Positions 32,263-43,004 of a stretch of 64,000 bases of DNA are shown one piece after another. This stretch comes from Olsenella sp. An188. GTDB taxonomy: Bacteria > Actinomycetota > Coriobacteriia > Coriobacteriales > Atopobiaceae. The notes below the pieces were generated by a model. It ran no database searches. It was not told the DNA's origin and worked only from the letters and a program-made list of their open reading frames with translations. Position 1 is the stretch's first letter; each line of letters opens with the position of its first letter. A program made the position numbers and the translations under genes. The DNA lies in assembly GCF_002160255.1 (NCBI RefSeq), contig NZ_NFKF01000003.1, positions 186,001 through 250,000 on the forward strand, read 5' to 3'.

Positions 32263-32814
32263 GTGTTTGGAATTGGAGAAGGCGAGCTCGTCCTCATCGC
32301 GCTCTTCGCGTTCATGATCTTCGGACCCGACAAGCTCCCGGGGATGGGCCGCACCCTCGGCCGCGCGCTGCGCCAGTTCAGGAACGCCCAGGAGGGCTTC
32401 ACCGAGGTCGTGCAGACCAACATCGTCGACCCCGCGGCCGAGGCCATGAGCGACACGCCCAAGCGGCCCAACCGCAAGCGCGCCGCCGAGCTCGACGAGG
32501 ACGCGGACATCGACCTCGCCGAGGGCGAGGAGGCGCCGCGCGCTCGCCGCGCGGAGACCTTCGCCGAGCGCAAGGCGCGCCTGGCCGAGGAGAAGAAGGC
32601 CCGCGAGGCCGCCGAGGCTGCCACCGCCGACTCCGCCGAGCCCGCGGACGCGGACGCCGACTCCGCCGAGCCCGCGGCGGCCCCCGCCGAGCCGCAGGCC
32701 GACACCGCCCCCGCCAAGCCGAGCGTGTCCGACCTCTACACGATGAGGCGTCCTTCTCGCCCCGCCGCGAGCGCCGCTGACGGAGCCACCCCCGACGCCA
32801 CGAAGGAGGCCTAA
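32263..32814 (+). CDS. tatA: Tat translocase TatA/TatB subunit
   Basis: 183 residues. A short N-terminal membrane helix (ELVLIALFAFMIFGPDKLPGMGRTLGRALRQFRNA) with the FGP hinge and amphipathic helix is TatA/B. The long charged C-terminus (Glu/Ala/Lys) is more TatB-like. GTG 32263 follows GGGAAGGAA. It acts with TatC, three bases downstream, to export folded proteins with twin-Arg signals. RPSRP near the end is a third-frame reading of a 12-mer (32750). Confidence 0.9.
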   Translation: MFGIGEGELVLIALFAFMIFGPDKLPGMGRTLGRALRQFRNAQEGFTEVVQTNIVDPAAEAMSDTPKRPNRKRAAELDEDADIDLAEGEEAPRARRAETFAERKARLAEEKKAREAAEAATADSAEPADADADSAEPAAAPAEPQADTAPAKPSVSDLYTMRRPSRPAASAADGATPDATKEA

Positions 32815-32817
32815 GCC

Positions 32818-33606
32818 ATGCCGATCGGACCCGCGCGCATGCCCATCATGGACCACCTCGGCGAGCTGCGCCGCCGCATCACCATCGTGGTGGTCGCCGT
32901 CATCGTGACGGCGCTTGTCGTCTACATGGCCACGCCCACGCTGATCGAGCTCATGATCGGCCAGATCGAGGAGGCCATGCACGGACAGGAGCTCGTCGTC
33001 CTCTCCGTGCTCGGCGGCTTCACCATCCGCTTCAAGGTCGCCCTGTTCTTCTCGGTGATCATATGCTGCCCGATCATCATCTGGGAGGTCATGGCGTTCT
33101 TCCTGCCGGCCCTCAAGCCGAGCGAGCGCAAGTGGGTCGTGCCCACGGTGGCCGCGATGGTCGCCCTCTTCTTCCTGGGCATGGTCTTCTGCTTCTTCGT
33201 CATCCAGCCCGCCGCCTTCGGCTGGCTGCTCGACCAGTCCTTCGAGATCGGCTCCATCGTCCCCAACGCGGAGGACTACCTCGACATCTACATGATGCTC
33301 GAGATCGGCTTCGGCCTGGCGTTCCAGCTGCCGCTCGTGATCTTCTACCTCTCGATCTTCCACCTCGTGCCGTACAAGACCTTCCGCAGCCAGTGGCGCC
33401 TGGTCTACGTGAGCCTCATGGTGCTCTCCGCCGTGGTGACGCCCGACGCCTCGCCGATGACGATGGTCCTCATGTTCGGCGTGCTCATCTTCCTCTACGA
33501 GGCCGCGCTCGCGGTCGCGCGCTACATCATCATCGCGCGTGACGGCAAGGAGGCGCTCAAGTGGAGCCGCGAGGACTACGAGCAGCGCGAGTTCGACAAG
33601 CTGTAG
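32818..33606 (+). CDS. tatC: Tat translocase TatC subunit
   Basis: 262 residues, six membrane helices. The cytoplasmic N-terminus MPIMDHLGELRRRITIVVVA, the conserved Glu in the first periplasmic loop region and PDASPMTMVLMFGVLIFLYE in the last helices are TatC signatures. It forms the receptor for twin-arginine signal peptides. ATG 32818 lies three bases after the tatA stop with GGAGG inside tatA, so the two are translated together. Confidence 0.95.
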   Translation: MPIGPARMPIMDHLGELRRRITIVVVAVIVTALVVYMATPTLIELMIGQIEEAMHGQELVVLSVLGGFTIRFKVALFFSVIICCPIIIWEVMAFFLPALKPSERKWVVPTVAAMVALFFLGMVFCFFVIQPAAFGWLLDQSFEIGSIVPNAEDYLDIYMMLEIGFGLAFQLPLVIFYLSIFHLVPYKTFRSQWRLVYVSLMVLSAVVTPDASPMTMVLMFGVLIFLYEAALAVARYIIIARDGKEALKWSREDYEQREFDKL

Positions 33607-33627
33607 ATCCAAAAGGACGTGCCCCAA

Positions 33628-36150
33628 GTGAAGCTGATCGTCACCGAGAAGAACGACGCCGCGCAGCAGATCGCGCGCCTGCTCTCCACCTCCGGCAAGC
33701 CCAAGGCCGACAAGGTCTATAACACCCCGGTCTATCGCTTCGCCTGGGACGGCGAGGACTGCGTGACCATCGGCCTGCGCGGGCACATCCTCAAGGTGGA
33801 CTTCCCCGTCCAGCTCACCTTTGACCCCGAGGCGGGGTGGCAGGGCGTGACGGCCGACGGCGAGCTGCTGCCCGCCGACGTGCCCGACGGCCTCGAGCGG
33901 CCGCCCTACAAGTCCAAGCGCAAGCCCTACCTCGCCAACGGGATCGACCTCAAGGGCTGGAAGATCGCGAGCCTGCCGTACCTGGTGTGGGCGCCCATCG
34001 AGAAGCTCCCGGCCGAGAAGGAGATCATCCGCGCCCTCAAGAACCTCGCCAAGAAGGCCGACAGCGTCATCATCGGCACGGACTTCGACCGCGAGGGCGA
34101 GCTCATCGGCTCGGACGCGCTGCGCCAGATCCGCGAGGTGGCGCCCGGCGTGCCCGTCTCGCGCGCCCGCTACTCCGCGTTCACGCGCGCCGAGATCGAC
34201 CACGCCTTCTCCAACCTCGTCGAGCTCGACCAGGACCTCGCCGACGCCGGCGAGTCCCGCCAGTACATCGACCTCATCTGGGGCGCCGTCCTCACGCGCT
34301 ACCTCACGGCGGCCCGCTGGAGCGGCCTGGGCAACGTGCGCTCTGCCGGCCGCGTGCAGACGCCGACGCTCGCCCTCGTCGTGGAGCGCGAGCGCGAGCG
34401 GCTTGCCTTCAAGCCCGAGGACTACTGGGTGCTCCAGGGCCAGGGCGAGAAGGACGGCGACGCGGCGGGCCCCTTCCGCATCACGCACGCCACGACCCGC
34501 TTCTGGGACCAGGGCGAGGCGCAGGCGGCGTTCGGCCACGTGGAGGGCGCCACCGAGGGCCGCGTGACGGCCGTGGAGCGCAAGCGTCGCACGCAGCGCC
34601 CGCCCGCGCCGTTCAACACCACGAGCCTGCAGGCCGCGGCCGCCGCGGAGGGCCTCTCGCCCGCGCGCACGATGCGCCTCGCCGAGAGTCTCTACATGGA
34701 CGGCCTCATCTCGTACCCGCGCGTGGACAACACCGTCTACCCCAAGTCGCTCGACCTGCGCGACTGCGTGCGCATGCTCTCCACCGTGCCCGCCTACGGG
34801 GCCGTGTGCCACGAGCTGCTCAAGCAGGACAAGCTCACGGCCACCCGCGGCAAGCAGGAGACCACCGACCACCCGCCGATCTACCCCACGGCGCCGGCCA
34901 GCCCGGACAGCCTCCAGCCGGCCGAGTGGAAGCTCTACAACCTCATCGCGCGGCGCTTCCTCGCCACGCTCATGGGCCCGGCAACCATCGAGGGCACCAA
35001 GGTCACCGTGGACGTGGCGGGCGAGCCCTTCACGGTGAGCGGCTCGGTGCTCGTGGACGCGGGCTTCCGCGCGGCCTACCCCTACGGCCTCAAGAAGGAC
35101 GACCAGCTCCCGGCGCTGGCCGAGGGCGACGTGGTGAGTGTCTCCGACATGGAGCTTCTCGCCAAGCAGACCGAGCCCCCCGCGCGCTACAGCCAGGGCA
35201 AGCTCATCCAGGAGATGGAGAAGCGAGGTCTGGGCACCAAGTCCACGCGCGCGAGCATCATCGACACGCTCTACGAGCGCAAGTACTTCCGCGGGGACCC
35301 GGTCGAGCCGAGCCAGCTGGGCATGGCCATCATCGACGCGCTTACGGCCTACGCCCCGCGCATCACGAGCCCGGACATGACGGCCGAGCTCGAGGACGAC
35401 ATGACGCGCGTGGCCGACGGAGTGGAGACGCAGGAGCAGGTGGTCACGCACTCCCGCGCGCTTCTCGCCGGCCTCATGGACGCGCTCGTGGAGCACACCG
35501 ACGACCTCTCCGAGCAGATCGCGGACGCCGTGACGGCGGACGCCAAGATCGGCGTGTGCCCCAAGTGCGGGCGCGACCTCGTGGTCAAGACCTCGGCCAA
35601 GACGCGCGGCAGCTTTGCCGGCTGCATGGGCTGGCCGGAGTGCGACGTCACCTACCCGCTGCCGCAGGGCAAGATCGTCGCGCTCGAGGGCGAGGCGGCC
35701 GTCTGCCCCACGTGCGGGGCGCCGCGCGTCAAGGTGCAGCCGTTTCGCAGCCGCGCCTACGAGGTGTGCGTCAACCCCGCGTGCGAGACCAACCGCGAGC
35801 CGGACGTGGACGTGGGGGAGTGCCCCGCGTGCAGGGAGGCCGGGCGCTCCGGGCGCCTGATCGCCCACAAGTCCGAGAGGAGCGGCAAGCGCTTCATCCG
35901 CTGCACCAACTATGACGAGTGCGGCACGAGCTACCCCCTGCCGGCGCGCGGCGCGCTCGAGGCCACGGGCGAGACCTGCCCGGACTGCGGCGCCCCGATG
36001 GTCGTGGTGACCACGGCGCGCGGGCCCTGGAAGCTCTGCCCCAACATGAGCTGCCCCGGTCGCGAGAAGAAGGAGGCCGCGCGGGGCTCGCGTGGCCGCG
36101 GCGGGCGAGCGGGCGGCGGGCGCAAGGCGGCTCCCAGGAAGAAGTCCTAG
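33628..36150 (+). CDS. topA: type IA DNA topoisomerase I, archaeal-type
   Basis: 840 residues. The N-terminal Toprim domain starts KLIVTEKNDAAQQIA and contains GTDFDREGELIGSDALR. The catalytic tyrosine is Tyr363 in GLISYPRVDN. RVQTPTLALVVERE and EGLSPARTMRLAESLYMDG fit the archaeal topoisomerase I subgroup rather than the usual bacterial TopA. The C-terminus has at least three Cys4 zinc ribbons (CPKCGRD, CPTCGAP, CPACREA, CPDCGAP) and a basic tail. GTG 33628 has better spacing to AAAAGGA than GTG 33619. It relaxes negative supercoils; probably the cell's only topoisomerase I. Confidence 0.92.
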   Translation: MKLIVTEKNDAAQQIARLLSTSGKPKADKVYNTPVYRFAWDGEDCVTIGLRGHILKVDFPVQLTFDPEAGWQGVTADGELLPADVPDGLERPPYKSKRKPYLANGIDLKGWKIASLPYLVWAPIEKLPAEKEIIRALKNLAKKADSVIIGTDFDREGELIGSDALRQIREVAPGVPVSRARYSAFTRAEIDHAFSNLVELDQDLADAGESRQYIDLIWGAVLTRYLTAARWSGLGNVRSAGRVQTPTLALVVERERERLAFKPEDYWVLQGQGEKDGDAAGPFRITHATTRFWDQGEAQAAFGHVEGATEGRVTAVERKRRTQRPPAPFNTTSLQAAAAAEGLSPARTMRLAESLYMDGLISYPRVDNTVYPKSLDLRDCVRMLSTVPAYGAVCHELLKQDKLTATRGKQETTDHPPIYPTAPASPDSLQPAEWKLYNLIARRFLATLMGPATIEGTKVTVDVAGEPFTVSGSVLVDAGFRAAYPYGLKKDDQLPALAEGDVVSVSDMELLAKQTEPPARYSQGKLIQEMEKRGLGTKSTRASIIDTLYERKYFRGDPVEPSQLGMAIIDALTAYAPRITSPDMTAELEDDMTRVADGVETQEQVVTHSRALLAGLMDALVEHTDDLSEQIADAVTADAKIGVCPKCGRDLVVKTSAKTRGSFAGCMGWPECDVTYPLPQGKIVALEGEAAVCPTCGAPRVKVQPFRSRAYEVCVNPACETNREPDVDVGECPACREAGRSGRLIAHKSERSGKRFIRCTNYDECGTSYPLPARGALEATGETCPDCGAPMVVVTTARGPWKLCPNMSCPGREKKEAARGSRGRGGRAGGGRKAAPRKKS

Positions 36151-36228
36151 CGCCGGCCGCAGGTCCTTCTCGCCGTATGCGGGGTTCCCTGCGCCGGCCT
36201 GGCCGCACTCCCGCGCAAAGTCGCCGCG

Positions 36229-36446
36229 ATTGGGTGGCATCCTTGATACGGGCCGTGGTCTCGCGCCCGGGTTTTTGCCAGATCGGCACGCGAGGCCGAC
36301 GTTGCTGCAGGATTCTTCGTCGCCCTTCCGGCGAGAAGGGCCTGCGGCATCAAGGATGCCACCCAATCGGAGGGGGTTTCCGCCAAAACCGGCCTCCCGC
36401 GCAGCGCGGAGGCGGGCAAACACCCACAATCGGTCAAAATGTGGCA
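36229..36446. repeat. 218-bp intergenic element, copy 3 (reversed)
   Basis: Arms ATTGGGTGGCATCCTTGAT (36229-36247) and its exact complement (36349-36367), again 120 bp apart. The outer box comes after the right arm in reverse (GGCAAACACCCACAATCGGT, ending about 36446), 79 bp out. So the whole unit is flipped relative to copies 1 and 2. The core differs: only one GGCGAGAAG (36331) and a weaker stem. A 12-mer lies just outside at 36163. It separates topA from the GH2 gene and so could carry the GH2 promoter. Confidence 0.9.
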
Positions 36447-36487
36447 GTGAGTGTGACCGGGAGCGCCCGAGTGCAGGGAGGGACGCC

Positions 36488-38386
36488 ATGCTGGATCTGA
36501 GGCGCGTGCTCGCAAGCAAGCCCAAACCGCCGCAGGACGTGGAGCTTACCGAGCTCTGGACGCCCTGGGGCGCACGCGTTGCCTCCGGCGAGAAGGACCT
36601 CGCCACGGCGCCTGCCTCCCACCCGCGCCCGCAGCTCGCACGCGAGCGGTGGACGTCGCTCAACGGCTGGTGGGAGTGCGCGTTCGTTGCGGCGGGGCCG
36701 GACGCGGGCGCGGCCTGGCGCAAGGCCGCCCCGCCCGCGGACGGCTGGCGGCCCATCCGCGTGCCCTTCTCGCCCGAGGCGCCGCTCTCGGGCGTGCGGC
36801 GCCAGCTCAAGCCGACGGAGCTGCTGTGGTACCGCCGCGCGCTCGCGGCCCCCGCCCTCGGGCCCGGCGAGCGGGCGATCCTGCACCTCGACGCCGTGGA
36901 CTGGGCGTGCGCCGTCCTCGTGAACGGATCGCGCGTGGCCGAGCACGTGGGCGGCTCCCTGCCCTTCTGCGCGGACGTCACCGACGCGCTCCGCCCCGGC
37001 GAGAACCGCCTCGAGCTCTGCGTCCACGACCCCTCCGACGCCGGCCCCACGCTGCGCGGCAAGCAGCGGCTGGCGCGCGGTGGCATCTGGTACACGGCGC
37101 AGAGCGGCATCTGGCAGGACGTGTGGCTTGAGGCGGTCCCGGCGGCGCACGTGCGCTCGCTCGCGGTGGACGCGCGCCCGGGCAGGGGAGGCGCCCCGGC
37201 CAGCGTGGCGCTTCTCGCCGAGGTCACGGGCTCAGACGAGCTCCTCGTCCGCGTGCTCGACGAGGGCCGGGAGGTGGCTCGCGGCCTGGTCCGCGCGCGG
37301 GACGGCCGCGCGACCCTCACGCTGGAGCTGCCCGACGCGCGCCTCTGGTCCCCGGACGACCCGCACCTCTACGACCTCGACCTCGCCTACGGCGCGGACC
37401 GCGTGCACAGCTACCTCGGCGTGCGGGACGTGCGCGTGGCGCCTGACGCCCATGGCACCCCGCGCGTCCTGCTCAACGGCGAGCCCGTCTTCCTGCGCGG
37501 CGTGCTCGACCAGGGCTACTGGCCGGACGGCCTTCTGAGCGCACCCGGCGAGGAGGCGCTTGCCCATGACATCCGCACGGCCCGCGAGCTGGGCTTCAAC
37601 CTGCTGCGCAAGCACCTCAAGGTGGAGCAGCCGCGCTTCTACGCCCTCTGCGACCGCATGGGCATGCTCGTCTGGCAGGACATGGTCTCCGGCGGCGACC
37701 CCGGCCCCTACGACGCTCTCCACACGAGCTACCTGCCCACGCTGCTGCGCGCGAGCTGGTCACGCCACGCAGACGCGGGTCCGCGCGCGGCTCGCCAGCT
37801 CTCCGCGGCAGACCCCGCCTACCGCGCGGCGTGGCGCGAGGCCTGCGAGGGGACGGTGCGCCTGCTCGGCGCGCACCCCTGCGTCATCGGCTGGACGCTC
37901 TTCAACGAGGGCTGGGGCCAGTTCGACGCCCGTGCCGCCGCGGAGGCGGTCCGCGCGCTCGACCCCACGCGCCCCATCGACGCTACGAGCGGCTGGTACG
38001 ACCAGGGCTGCGGCGACTTCTTCAGCGTCCACAACTACTTCCGCCCGCTTGAGGTCTGGCCGGACCCGGCGCGGGGGAAGGCGCCCGGGCGTGCCTTCGC
38101 CATCTCGGAGTTCGGCGGCGTGAGCTGCGCGGTCCCCGGCCACGTGAGCCTGGGGACGTCCTACGGCTACGAGCGTGCGGACGACCTCCCCGCGTTTGCC
38201 CGCGAGGTGCGCGCACTTCTCGCCCGGGCGGACGCCCTGGAGGCCGAGGGCCTGGCCGGCTACGTCTACACACAGCTTACGGACGTCGAGGAGGAGACCA
38301 ACGGGCTTCTCACCTACGACCGCCGCGTCAACAAGCTGGCGCCCGGTGATTCGGGGCGGGACTCCGGGGTAGAATTGGCAACGTAA
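36488..38386 (+). CDS. glycoside hydrolase family 2 enzyme
   Basis: 632 residues with the GH2 order: jelly-roll sugar-binding domain (LNGWWECAFVAAG; GERAILHLDAVDWACAVLVNG; GGIWYTAQSGIWQDVWLEAV), immunoglobulin-like domain, then TIM barrel. Acid/base Glu474 in LFNEGWGQ and nucleophile Glu541 in ISEFGGVS are present. No signal peptide, so it acts on imported sugars. Shorter than LacZ and nearer to beta-glucuronidase or galactosidase types; specificity unknown. ATG 36488 has AGGGAGGG. GEKD at residue 35 is encoded by a 12-mer (36587). Confidence 0.87.
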   Translation: MLDLRRVLASKPKPPQDVELTELWTPWGARVASGEKDLATAPASHPRPQLARERWTSLNGWWECAFVAAGPDAGAAWRKAAPPADGWRPIRVPFSPEAPLSGVRRQLKPTELLWYRRALAAPALGPGERAILHLDAVDWACAVLVNGSRVAEHVGGSLPFCADVTDALRPGENRLELCVHDPSDAGPTLRGKQRLARGGIWYTAQSGIWQDVWLEAVPAAHVRSLAVDARPGRGGAPASVALLAEVTGSDELLVRVLDEGREVARGLVRARDGRATLTLELPDARLWSPDDPHLYDLDLAYGADRVHSYLGVRDVRVAPDAHGTPRVLLNGEPVFLRGVLDQGYWPDGLLSAPGEEALAHDIRTARELGFNLLRKHLKVEQPRFYALCDRMGMLVWQDMVSGGDPGPYDALHTSYLPTLLRASWSRHADAGPRAARQLSAADPAYRAAWREACEGTVRLLGAHPCVIGWTLFNEGWGQFDARAAAEAVRALDPTRPIDATSGWYDQGCGDFFSVHNYFRPLEVWPDPARGKAPGRAFAISEFGGVSCAVPGHVSLGTSYGYERADDLPAFAREVRALLARADALEAEGLAGYVYTQLTDVEEETNGLLTYDRRVNKLAPGDSGRDSGVELAT

Positions 38387-38410
38387 CGTCGCCTATGGAG
38401 AGGGGCACAC

Positions 38411-39052
38411 ATGAAGGTCCTGATGCTCAACGGAAGCCCGCACCAGGCGGGATGCACCAACCGCGCGCTCGAGGAGGTTGCCAAGACGCTTGCCGAGAAC
38501 GGCGTGGAGTCGGAGGTCTTCTGGGTGGGCGCGCGTCCGGTGGGCGGCTGCACGGCCTGTCACGCCTGCGACAAGCTGGGGCGCTGCGCGTTCGGCGAGA
38601 AGGACGGCGTCAACGAGTTTCTCGCCAAGGCGGCAGACGCCGACGGCTTCGTCTTTGGCGCCCCGGTGCACTACGGTCGCGCCGGCGCGTCGCTGCTCGG
38701 CTTCATGGACCGCGTCTTCTACGCCAACGGACGCGCCGGGCAGCCCAACGTCTTTGCCTACAAGCCCGCGGCGGCCGTGACCTCCGCACGCCGCGCCGGC
38801 ACCACCTCGGCCCTCGCCGACATCGAGAAGTACTTCACCATCTCCCAGATGCCGATCGTGAGCAGCCGCTATTGGAACATGGTGCACGGTCAGAGCGCCG
38901 AGCAGGTCGAGCGGGACGAGGAGGGCCTGTGGACCATGCGCCAGCTCGGGCGCAACATGGCGTGGCTGCTCAGGTGCGTCGAGGCCGGGCGTGCCGCGGG
39001 CGTGGGCCTGCCGGAGGCCGAGCCGGGCGCCTGGACCAACTTCGTGCGGTAG
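38411..39052 (+). CDS. NADPH-dependent FMN reductase / iron-sulfur flavoprotein-like
   Basis: 213 residues. MKVLMLNGSPHQAGCTNRAL is the FMN-binding start of the NADPH-FMN reductase/flavodoxin-like family. CTACHACDKLGRCAFGEKDG provides the Cys cluster characteristic of iron-sulfur flavoproteins or their relatives, and APVHYGRAGASLLGFMDR the second flavin loop. ATG 38411 follows GGAGAGG, 24 bases after the GH2 stop. Likely a cytosolic flavin oxidoreductase. Substrate unknown. Confidence 0.82.
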   Translation: MKVLMLNGSPHQAGCTNRALEEVAKTLAENGVESEVFWVGARPVGGCTACHACDKLGRCAFGEKDGVNEFLAKAADADGFVFGAPVHYGRAGASLLGFMDRVFYANGRAGQPNVFAYKPAAAVTSARRAGTTSALADIEKYFTISQMPIVSSRYWNMVHGQSAEQVERDEEGLWTMRQLGRNMAWLLRCVEAGRAAGVGLPEAEPGAWTNFVR

Positions 39053-39157
39053 CCGGGCCTGCGGCCGCGGCCGCTCCGCCGCCCCGTGGTTTTCTCGCGG
39101 CAGGACCCTCGTCGCGCTATCATGAAAAGGTTCACTAGCTCGTGAGGGGGAGGATGT

Positions 39158-39783
39158 ATGCGCGGGGTCTTCATCACGCTCGAGGGGGCGGACGGCTGCG
39201 GCAAGTCCACGCAGGCCGCGCGTCTGGCCGACGCGCTCGAGGCGTCCGGCCGCGAGGTCGTGCGCCTGCGCGAGCCCGGCGGCACCGCGATCTCCGAGAA
39301 GGTCCGCGCCATCCTGCTCGACCCGGCCAACGCCGAGATGTGCCCGGAGTGCGAGCTCATGCTCTACGAGGCCAGTCGCGCCCAGCTCGTGCGCGAGGTG
39401 GTCGAGCCCGCCCTCTCGCGCGGCGCCGTGGTGCTGTGCGACCGCTTCTACGACTCGACCTACGCCTACCAGGCCGGGGGGCGCTCCCTGCCCGAGGACC
39501 TCGTCCGGCGCGCGAACGCCCTCGGCAGCTGCGGACTCGACCCCGATCGCACGCTTGTCTTCGACCTCGACCCCGAGCTCGCCTACGCGCGCGCCACGGC
39601 CGGCGGCGCCGACCGCATGGAGGCCGAGGGGCTTGCGTTCCAGCGTCGCGTGTGCGACGCCTACCTGCGCCTCGCCCAGGCCGAGCCCGCCCGCGTGCGC
39701 GTCGTGGACGCCTCGGGCGAGCGGGAGGCGGTGGCGGGGCGCGCCCTCGCCGCGATCGCCGACCTCGTGGACGTGAGCCGCCC

Positions 39784-39787
<4 letters not shown>
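39158..39787 (+). CDS. tmk: thymidylate kinase
   Basis: 209 residues. P-loop GADGCGKST, the DR(F/Y) motif in LCDRFYDSTYAYQ, and the LID region ADRMEAEG define dTMP kinase. LREPGGTAISEKVR is the conserved substrate-binding segment. It phosphorylates dTMP to dTDP. ATG 39158 follows GGGGGAGG. The last four bases overlap the holB start (ATGA), the usual tmk-holB pairing. Confidence 0.96.
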
Positions 39788-40913
<1,126 letters not shown>

Positions 40914-40935
<22 letters not shown>

Positions 40936-42446
40936 AGTTCACCTATGCCGCCCGCGACCTGTGGTTCGACCCGGCCGGCACCGGCGCGCAGGAGGGCGAC
41001 CACGTCATCTGCGCCACCGAGCGCGGCCACGAGATAGGCCTGGCCGTCGGCGACGCGCGCGAGGTCACGCCCGAGGAGCTCTCCTCCACGATCGGCGGCG
41101 CCCAGCTGCGCGACGTGGTGCGCATCGCGACCGAGGAGGACCTCGTGCGCGCCGACGAGCTCGCCCGCCGCGGCGAGGAGTCCATGCCCGCCTTCCGCCG
41201 CCACGTGGCGGAGTCGGGGCTCGACATGAAGCCGGTGGGCGTGGAGTACCTCTTCGACGGGGAGAAGGCCGTGTGCTACTTCGCCGCCGAGGAGCGCGTG
41301 GACTTCCGCCAGCTCGTGCGCGACCTCGCCCGCGAGTTCCACGTGCGCATCGACATGCGCCAGATCGGCGTGCGCGAGGAGGCGGCCATCGTGGGCGGCT
41401 ACGGGCACTGCGGCCAGGAGCTCTGCTGCCGCCGCTTCGCCACCGGCTTCGACCCGGTCTCCATCCGCATGGCCAAGGAGCAGGACCTGCCCCTCAACTC
41501 CACCAAGATCTCCGGCGCGTGCGGCCGCCTCATGTGCTGCCTGCGCTACGAGTTCGAGGCCTACCGCGACTTCAAGAGCCGCGCGCCCAAGAGAAACGCC
41601 GTGATCGACACGCCGCTCGGCAAGGGCAAGATCGTCGAGTACGACACGCCCAAGGAGCAGATTTGCCTGCGCCTCGAGAACGGCAAGCAGATCCGCGTGG
41701 CGCTCGCGGACATGACGGCCTCCGAGGCGGCGCACAGGAAGAGCGAGGAGCTCGGCTGCCCGTGCCGCCCCGACACCGTGACGCGCGAGGTGCTCGACCG
41801 CCTCGAGTCGCCCGACGTGCAGATGGCGCTCGCCGAGCTCGACCGCAAGAACGGCGTCGTCGCGGAGCCCGAGGTGGACGCGGCCGACCTCTTCGTGGAG
41901 CCGCGGCGCAAGAGGCGTCGCGCCACGGCCGGCGGTCCCGCGTCCGGCGAGAAGAACGAGCGCGTCGCGGGCTCGTCGGCGCCGTCCGGCGACGAGGCCG
42001 CCTCGGGGCGCCGCCGCCGCAAGCGCCGTCCGGGCGACGGCGGGGGAGCGTCCTCGGCGGCGTCGTCCGAGCAGCAGGCCGCCCCGGCGGCCGGCACGCA
42101 CCGCAGGCGCCACCACCAGGCGGCCGAGGGCGGAGCTGCCGGCGAGGGCGCTCAGCAGGCCGGGCAGCGCCGCACGCGCCGCCCGGGCGACAAGGGCGGC
42201 CAGGCCGCGGCGGGCGAGAAGGGCGCGCAGCCGAGGGGCATGCAGCCGTCGCGCCGCCGGCGCGCCCAGCAGGGTGGCGCGGCCGCCGCCGGCGGCGAGC
42301 GGCCGGCGCCGCAGGGCGGCCAGGCGCCGCAGCAGCCGGGCGCCGAGGGTGCACCCAAGCGCCGGCGCCGCCGTCGCGGCGGCCGCGGGCGCGGCGGCGC
42401 GGGCTCGCCCGGCGAGGGCGGCGCGCCGGCGGGCGGCGCCGAGTAG
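40914..42446 (+). CDS. PSP1-domain protein (RicT/YaaT-like) with long basic tail
   Basis: 510 residues. Residues about 1-275 are PSP1/RicT (VKFTYAARDLWFDPAG; HCGQELCCRRFATGFDPVSIRMAKEQ; ISGACGRLMCCLRYEFEAY). The CC pairs match Cys that bind Fe-S in the Bacillus RicAFT complex controlling RNase Y. From about 340 on the protein is disordered: Arg/Ala/Gly/Gln with GEKN (12-mer at 41946) and GEKG. The order tmk-holB-PSP1 is conserved in Gram-positives. The tail is unusual and may bind RNA or be G+C-driven expansion. Confidence 0.9.
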
Positions 42447-42480
42447 CGTCGAGCCCGCGTTCTTCTCGCCTAGATGGTAT

Positions 42481-42622
42481 GGGCCGTCCGCGACCTCGCA
42501 CGCCCCAGAGCGCGTAGGTTGCGGACGGTTTTCTCGTCTGAATCGACCGCAACTCGCACGTGCGTGGGCTACGTGCGGGTTGCGGTCACTTTGGGAGGCC
42601 AAACCGTCCGCAACCTGCATAT
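42481..42622. repeat. hairpin block related to the 1788 tandem repeat
   Basis: CCGTCCGC (42484) pairs with GCGGACGG near 42530; ACCGCAACTCGCACGT pairs with ACGTGCGGGTTGCGGT (42545-42587, one bulge); then CCGTCCGCAACCTGCA at 42604. The shared CCGTCCGSAACCTGCA word and ACGTGC loops link it to 1786-1926. A 12-mer precedes it at 42459. It lies right after the PSP1 stop. Confidence 0.78.
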
Positions 42623-42655
42623 GTCCCCCGTGCGGCCGTGGCCGGCGCCGGCGTT

Positions 42656-42898
42656 GCTTAGGGATACGGGGTTATGGCAACCGCGTTGCCCCGCGTGCTT
42701 AGAAATCCCGGGTTATGGCAGCCAAGGAGTGCCCATGGCGCGCGGCAAGGCGAGAAACCCCAGGTGGCGAGAAGCCCGACGGTCCTTCTCGCTGCCATAA
42801 CTCCACTTTCGTAAGCGCGCGGCGGGTCAGTGCTGCCATAACCCCGTATCCCTAAGCAGGTCGTGGCCCGGCGCTGCCATAACCCCAGTTCTTTAAGC
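42656..42898. repeat. array of five 24-bp sites, two forward and three inverted
   Basis: Consensus TGCCATAACYCC-n7-TAAGC. Inverse copies at 42656-42679 and 42697-42720; direct copies at 42793-42816, 42834-42857 and 42875-42898. The three direct copies are 41 bp apart, and the two inverse copies are also 41 bp apart. Copies 42656 and 42834 are perfect complements. Between the groups lie GGCGAGAAG (42767) and CCTTCTCGC (42783). Followed by a low-complexity GGCGGCGCG tract to about 42975. No coding sense. Confidence 0.92.
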
Positions 42899-43004
42899 GG
42901 CGCGGGGCGGCGGCGCGCGGTGGTGGTGCGGCGCGGGGCGGCGGCGCGGCGCGGTGGCGGTGTGGTGCGGCGCGGGGTGGCGCCGTGCGTCGCGCCTGGC
43001 CCCG

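Noticed and set aside
32206-37320. A 1704-codon open frame on the minus strand across tatA, tatC, topA and the GH2 gene
   Set aside because: High G+C leaves antisense frames open. The plus-strand genes have clear family matches and ribosome sites; the antisense translation is His/Arg/Ala-rich with no domain.
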